From positions 5,191,001 to 5,255,000 of the forward strand of contig BSQZ01000011.1 of assembly GCA_033239005.1 (NCBI GenBank): a DNA stretch of 64,000 nucleotides, in the 5' to 3' direction. The DNA is from Lamellibrachia satsuma (Eukaryota > Annelida > Polychaeta > Sabellida > Siboglinidae). Each line of letters begins with the position of its first letter. Within the stretch, counting starts at the first letter, position 1. Made by a program: the position numbers and the translations under genes. This document shows, in pieces, positions 12,201 through 26,200 of the stretch. A model generated the notes under the pieces. The model worked only from the letters and a program-made list of their open reading frames with translations. It had not been told where the DNA came from and ran no database searches.

Positions 12201-15200
12201 AATGGCAAATTTTCTCTAGATGTACCAGAGACACAGATTTGTATTGGATCTGCTCAATAAGTGAACCCCTGTCCTTTGGGCAAATGACATAATGTTTCCA
12301 ATATAAGGCAATAAACAGATTTGGAGATAACCTTTCTTATGTGGACATTTGTGGTTTGTGTAAATACGTCCAACACTTTTTGTTGGTTCCTGTAAGCAAT
12401 AATATGTGGCAGTGAAAGGTTGTGGTACTTACTATGATACCAGCATGCAGTGCATGGCTAAAAGTGGTCACATTCATGGCAGTTGCTATTTCCCATCCCA
12501 GATGAAGATGCACTGATTTTCCCAAAAATGCTATCTGGGTTATCAGATTGGCGTACTGAATGTCTCTGTTACTAAGTCCAAATCAACACCAACAAAGGCA
12601 GAGAGGAGCTTATCAGTTGCCTGACTGACAGTTGTAGCGTCTGGGCCCTCACATCATTGTTGTTTCAAGGCCCTCAACTCTTCAGAACACACCTGAAAGT
12701 GTGTGTTTAACTCCATACAGTAAACACACAGGCATGCTTGGGCAAACTTGGTCAGTTCCTGTACATTCGTTAGGATCTCTACATACCATCTATGCACTGG
12801 TGCGTTTTGCTGGGGTCAAAACCCCTCTGTGAAAGCCCCTCTAAAATAAAAAAAACTTCCAGGTAGAAATCGTCTAGATCAAAAGCACATGGGGTAAAAA
12901 GCCTTTTTTATGGAAAACCCCTACGTGATAGCAATATTACAAGAAACACCCAAGTAAAAATACATTTATTGAGCATGTCATAGCATTTTTGTGGAAATTC
13001 ATGAATATAGTGCCACTTGTAAATGTTATCATAGCTCACTGAAATTGCAGGATGATCCATTTTGCTGAAATGGTTTTGTGATAATGCAATTATTGACCAT
13101 TTAAAAATTACATTACCTGTTTATTTCTACATTGTAATTTTTATAAATTGAATAAGGGTTTCTATATAAATTGCATATTTTGGGGTATCTATATATATAG
13201 GGGGGGGGGTTTGACCGTCATATCTTAATCTTGCTATGAGGAGAAGCTATTGTGAGCTTGGACATTAATTTTTATTCAGCCTGTGATGCACATAGTCCAA
13301 TCATGTGCCTGATATTGAGAAATCAGAACACTTTGAAGTTAATGGCTGTTCATTGTGTATTCGTGTCTGAGGTGTTTGTGTACAAGTATGCATGCAAAGA
13401 TGTGTGCATAAGCATATCTTATTACCCCTCCTACCTCATAGTGCCGGAGTCAATGATTCAACAGTCTGTGGCCTGCAACACCACACACACATGAGTTGAT
13501 GCTCATTAATATATAATTTGGGCTTTGTTGTAAAATGTAGTGCATTATGAAGTGCGCCATGTCTCCTATAGAAGGTTCCATTCAACCGTATCAACGTGGG
13601 TAGTCTGCTGTCTCTGCTCCATCAATACTTCTGTCTGGTTCGTGTTGGTTGTTTGGTTAGAAACAAAGACCACCACTCTGAGACCACCGCAGGTTACACA
13701 ATTATCCTCCTCTGTCGGAGATCTATTGTTCCCCCCGGCATAGACACCACACAACAGGGACTCATCCAAAACATACGTATTTCCAACTTCCTTCCCATTT
13801 GCCAGACAATTAATTAATAAATAAATGATAAAGTAGAACATTTATGTAGTTCCCTATTTGCTGGGTGCTGTGTGGTGCTTTACACCATGCTATTGTTCTA
13901 AATAGGCCTACAGGGGCACATAAAATATACAAGGAATATTACCTGTTAGTATATTACTCTTAATGGGTACTATTAAAAAGATAAAACAATAAATTTAGGA
14001 TACAGTACAACCTGTTTGCCATAGAACATGTAAAACATGTTAACAGATGGTACATTTTATATCGAATTAAAAAGGCCGTGTTGTACTGCTCCCATTTCAC
14101 AGCCAATGGGGGGTTATTTTAATAGAACAGATTACGGCTAAGGTCTCCGTTTGATAGTTTAATAGTAATCAAGACCACGCAGCAATCCCAATTTAAACAT
14201 CTCTTTATTATAACAAATACAATCTTAACACATGATGAAATAGCTGGCTTATAAAATAGTTGCAGCAAACTAAAATTTAGAGCATCTTAAGGTGTATAAC
14301 AACTTACAAAAAGAGAGTGTTATCTGCACACCTGGTACCCTACGTGTACCCAGTCCCAGAGCCTTCCTCACAATCATCCACCTAAAACCCACCTGGAAGA
14401 AGCTCTTCCTTCCCGTGTCCCCTCTTTTTATACTGGGTGCCCTCTAGTGGGTAATTAAATGATGTGTGATGCCTTCCAGTGCCTAAATATAACTATTAAC
14501 CCTATGATAGCAGTATCAACATTCAGAGTAGTTCTACAGTTAGTCAGTCTGCAAGTTGTGATAGCAAGTTGTGTCCAATTTTAGACGAGCTGTATCCAAC
14601 TGTCCAACCCATGACCTACTAAACACAAGATAAACACATACCTTTGAGTCACAATGTTGTAGCTTCAAGAAGGTATTTTACTGAAGCTTTTAAATCAAAC
14701 ATGTCCTCCTAACTATGTTATTTATTAACCAGTTATTGGCCTCCAGGTGTACTTTACCCATCTCTGATGGCATAGTTCTTCATTCAGTCGTATCCTCTTG
14801 CGAGGGAGTTAGCAGAATTGTTTGAAATGCATTGTGGATGCTTCTGCAGTAGATTATGAAAGATGGAGTCCAAAACAGGTTCCACATTTATCCCCTGTGT
14901 GGGATCTTTTTCTTCCCCAGGCATAGACACCAGATAGAAGGGACCGACAGCTTTTGTGTCTCTTCCGAAAGATACAGGCAAAGTGGGGTGGATGAAATTG
15001 CTTAAGTTTTGAAATAACAGTATGTAGTTTCGAACCCCATTCCACTCGACTGAAAGTCTGGCAATCTCCCACATGACTACCGTGTCCCACAGCATAGCTG
15101 TGATAAAGGTGAATCACACAAGAATGTAACATGAAATTTGTTTTGCGCATAATTACCTCTCAAGAAACTTCGTGTTCTTTCTGAATGTTTCGACTGCATC

Positions 15201-17041
15201 TCGCAGTCTTCTTCAGCAGGTGCTGAAGAAGACTGCGAGATGCAAGAAACCGGATCATCTATCCATTCAAGGATGAAATTTGTTGCTGTCACAGTTAGAT
15301 GTTTATAGTATACTTACAGAAATACCTGACAATGGCAGCATTTGAGTTGCTTTTGAACACTGCTTTTGTGTCTGATGTGTTCAAACAAATCATTCCATCC
15401 AAAGTAAACAAGACGGAAGTCGCATGTCACCACAGTCTCATTTCTTGGCAGATGCATGCTCAACCAGGAACTGTCTTTACGATTTCCTTATTCTCCTCTG
15501 GAAACTAGGACACTGGCTCGCTGCACGTGTTTCACTGTTGAAAGCACAAAACAAACATTCACTCACATTGTTCATACATGTGTTGTTCAGGGTTTATAGT
15601 GCAAATGGAAGTATGTATTTGATTGATTGGTTGGCGAATGGTTAAAATATATATGTATGCACTCTAGTAATGTTGCATGGTTATAGTAAGCTTACACGTG
15701 GAGAAACTAGCAATGTTTGACGCTGTGCTAGTGTTTTTATAGATTCCAACTTGAAACCTATGTGAGTCAATTTTCTAGGAATAAATATAGGTGGAATAGA
15801 TGCAGTTTGTTTGTGTCAATTAGACTGGATCTGTCTCTGATCAATAACAAATGAGTCACCACAGTGTCCATAGGGCAGCTCTGACAATCCTGACAACAAG
15901 ATAAGACTACCACAATTTAAGGCTGCTTGCTACTTGGCAATACCTCTATTCCCATTACTCAGCAACACATCAACAGATCATTACCAACTTTTCAACAGAT
16001 GTTGCTTGTGTGAAATGAAGGCCAAATTTTGAAATTAAGCTCATTTGCGTATTGGTAACCATGGAAGACACTCGTTGTCTGGCACCCATGTATAATTTGG
16101 CCTTAATTTCACACAAACAACATCTATTGAAAATATGGTAATGATCTATTGAAGGGTTGCTGAGATATGTGTATGCAGGTATTGTCAAGTAGTTGGTGAC
16201 CTTATTAAATCCAAACTGAAATCTTCATGGCACCCCAGCATTTCTTCAGTCTGGATATAGACCAGTTCACACAGTGCTAGTGAGGCTATAATAATATATT
16301 CAAGGTTACTGAAGGAATCTGCTCAGCTGTAGAACTGTGATTTATTGACTGTCAAGAGGTTCCTTTGACCAAGTGCTCAGATTTCAGTTGAATGACAACA
16401 CCACTTTGGCAATGCAGTAACCTGCCTATGACATCTTTTACTGAAAAGACTCACAGAGTCATGCTTGAATTACAGACAAGGAAATGTTTAGGACACCAAA
16501 GCATGCTAGACTACAACTCTATTGATTGCAAAATTGTATTCATCTGAATCTGTCGAGATATGGTAAAGATTATTTTTATCCATGATACATCAGGACCCTG
16601 GACTTGTCTGGGAAAATGTTCGAAATAAATTTTTTTCAAAGCCGAAAGAAGTGATAGAAGGAACTGTCTTCTTCCGTTTATACAAGCTGTAGGGGGCAGT
16701 TCGTCTCGTAGCACCCTTTTTATTTCAAGTTTATAGAGGAACTTCTTAAAACGTAATTACCAACTATTGCTGTAAATATATTTGGTTTTCAAACACGTAA
16801 CTTGGTTTGGCAGGATATATGTCACTATGTTACAGCTATATTGTGTTTCATATTGGTTAGGTATTAGGAAAGTAATATAAACTTTATAAATAAAAGGTAA
16901 AGTAAGTTATTATATAATGCAATATCCAGTCTTTAGGACCACTCAAAGTGCTTTGCAACTCATACCTGTTCAATGCAACACCGACTTGACTTCTCTGGAA
17001 AGCATTCAGCCATGCTACAATTAATGCACGAAGGACATTCA

Positions 17042-17093
<52 letters not shown>

Positions 17094-20000
17094 ACTGTCT
17101 ATAGCCAGGTATTACTTTATACAGGTGAGTGAACTGAAGCAATGTGAAGTGAAACATTTTTTACAAGCTTCGAAACGACAAGAATGATTTGAAACGTGTT
17201 CCTCTTGATTGAGCGTCCGATGTTCTGACCACTGCTACGGTGTCCTACCTAATAACAGTAAAATATTCAGTAAATATTTAGATTGTTGGGGTTTGTCTGC
17301 TGGGTCTTTTGTTCGGTGCACCTATGTAGTTAGAGGGGTGGCTTATTTTTGCACCCACTACAGCACCTTATAATAGACAGATGAATTGAAGTCTCTGAAA
17401 TCTGATGCTGCAGTAGAGCACAACAATACCTTTGTAATGTGCCAAGGAATAGTAGAATAGTAGATTACCTGATGTCCGGGGACACATTCAGCTTCTTTAA
17501 CTTAAGTGGTATGCCCTCTTTGCGTTACTTGTCAGACAGCCTAAAATTATACACAAAGCTAATGTGGAATGTAGAAAATGCAAATTGGAATAGAAGAAGA
17601 CTGGACTAGAAACCATCTGGTTACGGCAGTCTAACAAAACTGCAGATTATGTGGTAAAATATAGAAACAAATGAAGATTACCACAGGTTATTATTTGCAC
17701 CTCAGCTACCAAATCAGAATTCATTAGTTCAGGGTGAGTTGATGGATCTGCCGTGGCCTCTGTCAAATGGCATTCATGGTGACAATAATTCTACAGGATA
17801 ACGGATAATCAAATATGCTTATGGCTGTCCATATCCTGTCATTCAGGGGTGATTTCAACGCCTCATAATGCCTTGATGGCACAGCATACCATTTATTGAC
17901 TCATAACAATCTGCTATTGTGTACACTCTGTATCATACAGTCGTTTTATACATTGAGTAAATCAATTCTGATAAACCATTACACATTATAATCAGCAGTA
18001 ATCCTTCTGAGAAAATCAGTGATTATATGCAACATTGGTGAGTGGGTGTGTAAAGTAATTAACAACTTAGTGCTTCGTCTTTGTTTGCACTTTACAGGCT
18101 AGACAAAAAGGCAACGTGTGTTTTATGATATTTCTATTCTACAAGTGGAAATGCTAGAGCATTTATATCCACACACACTAATTATGAAACGTGCTTTGTT
18201 GACATTGAATTGGAAACAGTAAAAGATATCCAACACTCTCCAAAGTTAAGATCTTTAGCACTAAATAAATAACCTTGATAAGCCAGCCACTCACCAGAAA
18301 GCCATGTTTCCCAGCAAGTACTTTAGGGCTATAAATCCTCCAAGTGGGCAACTCTCCCAGACTCCCTACAGCTGTCTTGTTTGGGAATAAAATTGGATAC
18401 TCTTGTTATAGAATTGTAATGGGTGTTGATAGCACCCTATAATTTAGGGTTGAGGTGTGTCTGTTGCTTTGATGTTTTAGTGTAGTCATACCATCCATCT
18501 TTTTTACACCCAGAAACTGTTGCCTATTTATGTGACAAAACAGCGCTGCCCCGGGAGTTTGAGCAAGAGAACTGTGCAATCATTCAGGGAGGTTATTCTA
18601 AACAGGGTGTTTCATTTCCTGTTAGCCTAGTGGCACGTAGAACATGTCTGGCTATTTCCAGCTCTCCTTCCTTGTAATAAACACAAGAGTTCAACTTCTC
18701 AGCTGTGTGGAAGCTGCCAGTACTGAGTTACCAGGTCATCTAGACCGTCCTGTCTGTGACTGTGTGACATCTAGACCAGTGTGTCTGTGACTGTATGTGT
18801 GACATCTAGACAGTCCTGTCTGTGACTGTGTGACATCTAGACCCGTTTTGTCTGTAACTGTATGTGTGACATCTAGACAGTCCTGTCTGTGACTGCATGT
18901 ATGACATCTAGACAGTGTGACATCTAGACAGTCCTGTCTGTGAATGCATGTGTGACATCTAGACCATCCTGTCTGTGACTGTGTGACATATTTGATAATG
19001 TGTCTTCTACCTTTGTTACTTGATTTAGCCCATTGTGAATCAGGTTCGGTGATGTTTCAATCTGAAGTGTGTGGATAGTTTAAGTATATGAGCAGTTAGC
19101 TTAGTTTAATAAGAGTTCATACTTTTGTTAATATTGAAAGAGTTCACTTTGATCGTTAGATCTGGTCACTTGCGAAAGCGTCAGTAGCCTTATGTTGTAG
19201 TATATAGAACCAGACCACTTCTGCAATTTAAAAAAAAATTTGACGGCCCTGCTCAAAAATGTCATTGTTTTATGATTTTATCAAAACTAAATAAAAATGT
19301 GTACAAACAAGTTAGTGTGGCGTAGTTGATATTAGATAGGTTCGATTTTGTGTGAAATTAGTCTGAAGCGAGATGAACGTAGAAATATAATTGAGCAAGG
19401 ACCTTAGCAATTATAATCTGTGTTAGAATGTCTTGTGTCATGCTATTGATTTATAACAGGCTAGATTTTATTGAAGTAACTCATGTGAAAATGTCTGACA
19501 TGTGTTACTTGGTGATTCCGTTGTTATGTTTGTACATACACAGATTGCGAAATAACAATTAGTTCACATGGTTGAATACTGAAGGGCAAAGGGCTGTGTG
19601 GCGTAATGGTAACTGAACATTTGGAGAGAATGTGTCCGAGCATGGGCAGCTTCTTTCAATCCTCTGTGCTCCGGTAACTCAAATATATCAATAAGTAGTG
19701 TATCCAGTACATGCTTCATCAATCATCATCTTCTCATTAAGTCGGCCAGAGAACAGGTCCCATGGTGACTGTTCACTATACATTGGTGTCTATCCTACAT
19801 AGCCATGTTCACAAACTGTTATCCAGATTTCAGACACATAGTTTTGGATACGTGTGACACGCTCTCCCTGGTCTGCATAATCTCCCTGGTCTCCATGATC
19901 TTCCTGGTCTCCATGATCTCCCTGGTCTCCATGATCTTCCTGGTCTCCATGATCTCCCTGGTGTCCATGATCTTCCTGGTCTCCATGATCTCCCTGGTCT

Positions 20001-20172
20001 CCATGATCTCCTGGTCTGCATGATCTTCCTGGATCTCCCTCTCCATGATCTCCCCTGGTCTCCATGATCTCCTCTCCTGGTCTCCATGATCTCCCTGGTG
20101 TCCATGATCTTCATTCTCTGTTTGTCATGTGTTGTGTCTAGATGTTGAGTGCTTTATGTCTATATATGTATA

Positions 20173-20262
<90 letters not shown>

Positions 20263-23200
20263 CATCTCTACCTGATAATGTCTTATTTGTGGTTCCACAT
20301 GACACCATAGAATAATGTGGTGCATGTTTCTGTGTGGTATTTATGAAAGCACTACACCTGTGGAATGATTCAAGCTTTAACTGGCATATCATATTACATT
20401 TTTTCCAGTTTGTAGCATGTTTAGGTGAATCATATACCTGATATACACCAACTAAGCTCTTTTTGTGTCTCGTAGATATGCAGTATGTGTTTTAATTAAA
20501 TGTATATATTTCATCACAAATTATGTTAGACAGTCATAAAATAATGGGAATGAATAGTTTTGTGCATTACATGAAATGTTGCTGAATACTTCCCATAGAG
20601 GTCTAGACTATGTTGCGTTGAATAGGTATATGCCAGGGACAAGCCAGGCAATGTTATTGCTTCTTTGATTGAAATAGGTGAGAGTATGCATTTCAAATAT
20701 TATGTTAAATTGAGCAAATTTAACATAATATGGCATGGCATGATTTAACACAGTTGTGGAATGTCGTAGCCATGCGTAGTGCTTCACTGATAACATTCAT
20801 ATTTTCTTGATTAGTCATGCTTGGTGTTGTAACAAATCTGAGGTAATTTATTCTGCTCCTGTTGCCCCAGTTTCACTGGTGGAGAAATGACTGTCTGATT
20901 ATAGATGTGATAGAAATCATGAATGATTAGTTTTCTCCTGGTAATTATGGTGAATTTTTAAAAGATAACATTTATATAATGATAGCATTCATTATATTTA
21001 CTGTTCATGGTTGAGTTGAATGCAAGAAAGAGTAACTGGTCAAACTCCTTCCTCATTTCATTTAGGTCATCGTGAATCAGGTTAGTTGATGTTCGTAACT
21101 GTGGTGTATGAATAGTTTAAAGGTACATAGTCTGATCATTGTTATTGTGAAATCATGTTTTATAGTATAAACTACAGAGGTTTATCTGTATTTGAACGTC
21201 TTGTCCACCCAAATGTGTTTGAATTAACCACAATTTTTAAATATAAGTTGGCCGTTTAATATCTATTTACAAATATCGACGTTGCTGTTCAGCAGGCAAT
21301 GTAAACATGATATTCCGGTCAAAACATTCAAATTAATCAAATTACGCTCAAATTATATTAACAAACTGTGGTTTATTAAAACACATTTGAGCGGTCAAGA
21401 TGCTAGAGCAGACATAGTTTGTACAGTATAACATGATTTTATTATAAAAAACCATCAGACTATGTACCTTTAAGTAATACACAAAATTTTATTTTATACT
21501 GGAGTGCATGCTTTTGTTTAAGTCATTAAAACGTTAACTGGCAAAAGTTTGAATAGCCATATGTCATAGTATAGAGAGGCAGACCACTTTTTGTCTTTTT
21601 GGCCAAAGTTTGATTGGATCTGGTCAAAAATTATCTATTAGTTTGTCTAGTGATTTCATCAAAGCTAAATAATACATTTGCGCAAACAAGCTAGCACATC
21701 ATAGTGAATACTAGGTAGGCTTGATTGTTTGTGAAATAATTTAAAAACCAGAGGAAGTACCTTTAATAAATATATATGAAAATATGATAAATATTTACAA
21801 CTGTCTGTGATGAACTGAAATTAAACGTTTTATTGGTAAAACTTCAAGTAGAAATTATTGCAGAATAAAAAAATCTTTGTAAAAATGGTTTCTACTGATT
21901 TTAAGATGGTCTTTCCATAAATATGGATGTCATGCTTTATGAAACTGAAAATGAAAAGCATGAAACATTCACTTGATATAATTATAACATATGTTTTTCA
22001 ATGACCTAATTCAGATTTTTCATTACATTCTGAAGCCCCTGTTAGGCAATAAATTGACAACAGACCTCTGGATTGCACTACTAATCATTGTGGATTATAA
22101 AACCGTTAATGTTGACATTTCTGATGTTAAATGTAATAGTATAAATATTAAACAGACATTGCACGGTTGGAGCTGTTGTAAGGTTTTTACAACTGTTCAA
22201 TGTAATCGTCTGTTTATGTCATTCACGTGTACCTATCTATAGTTGTCAGATGAGAATAGTGATCTGTGTGAATCACTCCAGACAGCAGAAACATTATTGG
22301 CAATGTGTATTTATCTTGCTGCTTTATTGAACCAGATGGCATATAAAGGCCAGCATCCAGTGACATATAGTCTCCTATATTAATAAATAGTTGAGTTCTT
22401 GGAAGCCTTCCATCTGGCTTGGCTGGCTGTCTGTATGATTGGTGGGGCAGGCCATGGTTTATGTGCGCAACATGAAGCCAGACGATGCTTCAATTGGATG
22501 GTCTTCTGGCAGTGGTGCATAATCATCCAGAGAAACACATGTCACCTTAAAGCACCCACAGCAGGCCACCCTGGCCATGACAATGACTGTATATAGGTGC
22601 CCATGGAGTCAGGAGATGGTAATATTTTAAATTGGGTGAAATTGGGGCAGTGCACTGAAAATGCACTAATGAGGAACCAGTTGTTTGATACTGGATTAAA
22701 GCCAGTTATAGCAGCCAGAAAGTAGCCAAGCATTTCATAACATGTGGTAAAAATGACTGCATTTAGCAGATGCTCTATCCAAGTGTGCTCTGTCAAAGGG
22801 ACTGTGTGTTTTATTTACCTGTGGTGAAGCTGTTAGATTAAAACGCAGTATTGAATTTTTTAGCAGTTCAGCCACGCTTCAGTCCATATGCACATATGGT
22901 AATTTCATTAACGTGAAAGCACTTATTCATATATCATAGATGCATGAAGTTGGGTGTTGAGGATAGCAGGACATTGTGCATAGCAAGAGGAGTACATGCC
23001 AAGCAGAGCTGTATGGTCAAGTCAGTAGGTGTTGCACAGCAGGTCTCCTGTGTGAGGAGGTGGTACTCTACCACTGGGCTACCCATCACTATGGTGCAAA
23101 CCAAGTGGAGGTGTGTGGAGTTTGTGGACATCTCCCCAAGGCTGGCAGTAAGGAATGAAGGAAATGGGAACAAAAGGGAGAGAGATAGGAAGAGACAGAG

Positions 23201-26200
23201 GGAGGGTTTTTCTAGTAATGTCTTCAGATGTACAGGCAAGAAGGGAAGCTATATCTGAACTGTGGATATGTGTCACAGTTGATACGTATTAAAATGATGT
23301 ATCAGTTCTTCCTCGTAGTTCCCTTTGTAAACAGGTGGGGCTGACTAGTTCTTGTACTTATGCACTGCCTTGGCTGTTGTCCTCTTCCGCATCTCCCTAA
23401 CGGCAGCCTTTTCCCACCACTTGTCATCCTCCTATGCCTTTCTCACACCCCTCTTAACGCAGTCTTCCCCTTTTCCTGTGACCTCGTCTCCTCCATCAAC
23501 ACTAAATGTGCAATGCTTTCAAATACAAACCCAGGATACCATCAGGGGTTAACTAGAGAAACCACTGGAGATATAACAAGGTGGTCACTTCTAGTAGTTT
23601 CCTCTGCCTCTGGGCCAGCCCATAGAGGCTAGTAATGCAGTCCTGTGAGTCCTGATTGATGAGTCAGTGTCAACAACAAGACAGGTAAGGCTAGTATACT
23701 GCTTTGGCAAGGTCAGTTGTCACTAATGGTCATTGGTCATTTGTGATCCACTGTCATTGGCCTTGGCAGTCAACAAGGTTTCTGACAGGACAGAGTACTG
23801 ATGTAGAGGCCCACTGAGTCAGTGGTGTCTACCTGACCTGTTGTCTGCTCCAGCTGTTGGGGACAAGTCACTATGTTACTTCTGACAGGACAGAGTACTG
23901 ATGTAGAGGCCCACTGAGTCAGTGGTGTCTACCTGACCTGTTGCCTGCTCCAGCTGTTGGGGACAAGTCACTATGTTACTTCTGGTTCATGATATACATA
24001 TAAAATACCAACGATTATGAGCAGGGGATTTCTAGCACCCTAGATGATTAATTTATGAACAAAGAAGTGGGTATGTTTGTCACTTGTGGTGGTTGTGCAT
24101 TGTGCATGAAGATATAATGTGGTTTGTTTGGGTACCAAATAAGGTGAACATTACACATGTTGGTTTAGCCTGAAAACAGAATTAAGGAGTAGACTGCCTT
24201 CTTTTGTGGAGTGTGTTGGATGAACTCTTGGTTAAAAAAGTAATAACGTGTTCTATTAAAACAAACATTGCATAAGGTTCACAAGAAAATCAACATATTA
24301 TTTGACATTTGTTAAGACTTTATTTGCAGAAAATAAAAGGGCAACTTCAGTTAATGTGATTTTAAATTCAGAAATTATAATGTACAGTTACCCTGTAGTT
24401 TTGTATATCATTCCAGATTACTGATAGCAGACCAGTTAGGAGGTTTTCTGTACTGCTAGACCTGACCCTGCTGTGTTTGATTTTGCTGTATCATAAGATA
24501 ACATTTTGACTTGCCATATATGGAGTTGTTTATTAAACCACCCCAGGGCAGGCTTCATACAAGGAGATAGTCTCCTATGGGTAGCACCTGGATCCAATAG
24601 AAATACACCAACACAAGTAGGGTAGTTGTTACAGGGTAGATTGGTGTCAAAGTTTACCTGTGTCAGCTTTATTATTGTTCCTCGTTGAATGTGGTCCAGA
24701 TGGACGGTTGATTGTGTTGTATTTTGTTGTACAGAACAGTTTGAGTTGACTGGTAGTAGTCTCCCTCTACTAATGAAATTGGGATGTGTTTTGTGTGTTA
24801 AGCTTGCGACATGTTTGTCCCAGCCAATGTCACACATCGATTAGAGCAAGCATGTTTCTCTTCATGATCTTAATATGCTGTAAATGTGTGTAAATAGCAC
24901 AGACACAAAAACCACGATTTCTGTGGCATGGGAGAGATTATGTGACCTATATATTATATAAAGATCTATATAAAATTAAAAACTCACCTGTTTGAACAGT
25001 GGTAGTGTTGCATAATTTACCAGTTACACAGCAAAGGAAGAGTTAGGCCCATTGTGGCTACTTCCCGTTATGGCTACTTTTTTCCTGTTATGACTACTGT
25101 TGTGGGAGAAACTAATTAGAAATTTAAACTAGTCCCGGTATAGCTACTTCCTTTATTCTATTCTTGAGCCAAGGGAGAATCAATTATTTCAGTGGTATAC
25201 AACATTAAAATACATGATGTATATGCATTACAGTTTTATTAAGACATTAATACATTAATTGTACAGAGTACTCAGTATAAGATACTCCATACATTATGCC
25301 CAACATTATGCATTGAATAGAAGTCATGAAAGTCGTGTATCACAAGTACATGTCATTGTGACATCAGCAAGTAACTGTCATCAATCACAAGTGGATGTCA
25401 CTCTAATTTAAGTAAGTGTCCAGCTGCAAGCAGAAAACTCAGTACAGATCTTTCCTTCATCACATACTCCTGTTTGAACTGAGCCAGACACTGGTTCACA
25501 ATCCGGTACTTCCTCTTCTTCTGTGGTGGTGGTATGGCTCCATTGTGCCAGCTTCAGCTCTTGCTGCCTGCTCCTTCCTCATCACCTCCACAAACTCCAA
25601 GATGTTGGGGTGATGTTTACCCACAAGTTTTGTGAACTTCAAGGAGCTTGCATTTAAAGTCATATCCGGTACACACCCAGTACTTGTTGCCATTTGGCCC
25701 ACTACGCCTACACCAGAACCTGTAGCCTCTGTACATGGCAAAATGCTTCCCATATTTGCTTGTTGCAAATTCGACCACATCCATCTTCAATAATATTACA
25801 TTGATACAGATACAGTGTTCTCAGTGATGCTAAACATAGAATGATTCATGGTGAAAATGTCTCAGCTTAAGTAATATAACCACTGCTCCAAAGAAGCCAT
25901 GTACAATACTGACAGTTCCGTGGATCTTGGTGAAACCAGTTATGCTTTTAACAGCATACAAATAAATCAATGCTCCCCCTCCTCAGCTGGCTAATTACTG
26001 GCTGATTAAAAAAGTAGCCGTAAAGGGACTAGTTTTGGACTAGTCTGATTGCTCCTCCAAACAGTAGCCATAACGAGAAAATAAAGTAGCCATAATGGGA
26101 AGTAGCCGCAATGGGAAGTAGCCACAACGGGAAGACTCCCAAAGGAAATGCATGCTGTTGATTGGTCAGCTAACCCTAATCGTAGGCACTTTGTATCCAA

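Noticed and set aside
19790..20114. Overlapping ORFs with Gly-Asp-His or Met-Glu-Thr-Arg repeats
   Set aside because: They are frame products of the 18-bp minisatellite on both strands.
20125..20392. ORFs encoding long Ile-Tyr repeats (also at 16960-17157, 28256-28620 and 52421-52615)
   Set aside because: They are translations of (TA)n microsatellites with no start context or conservation.
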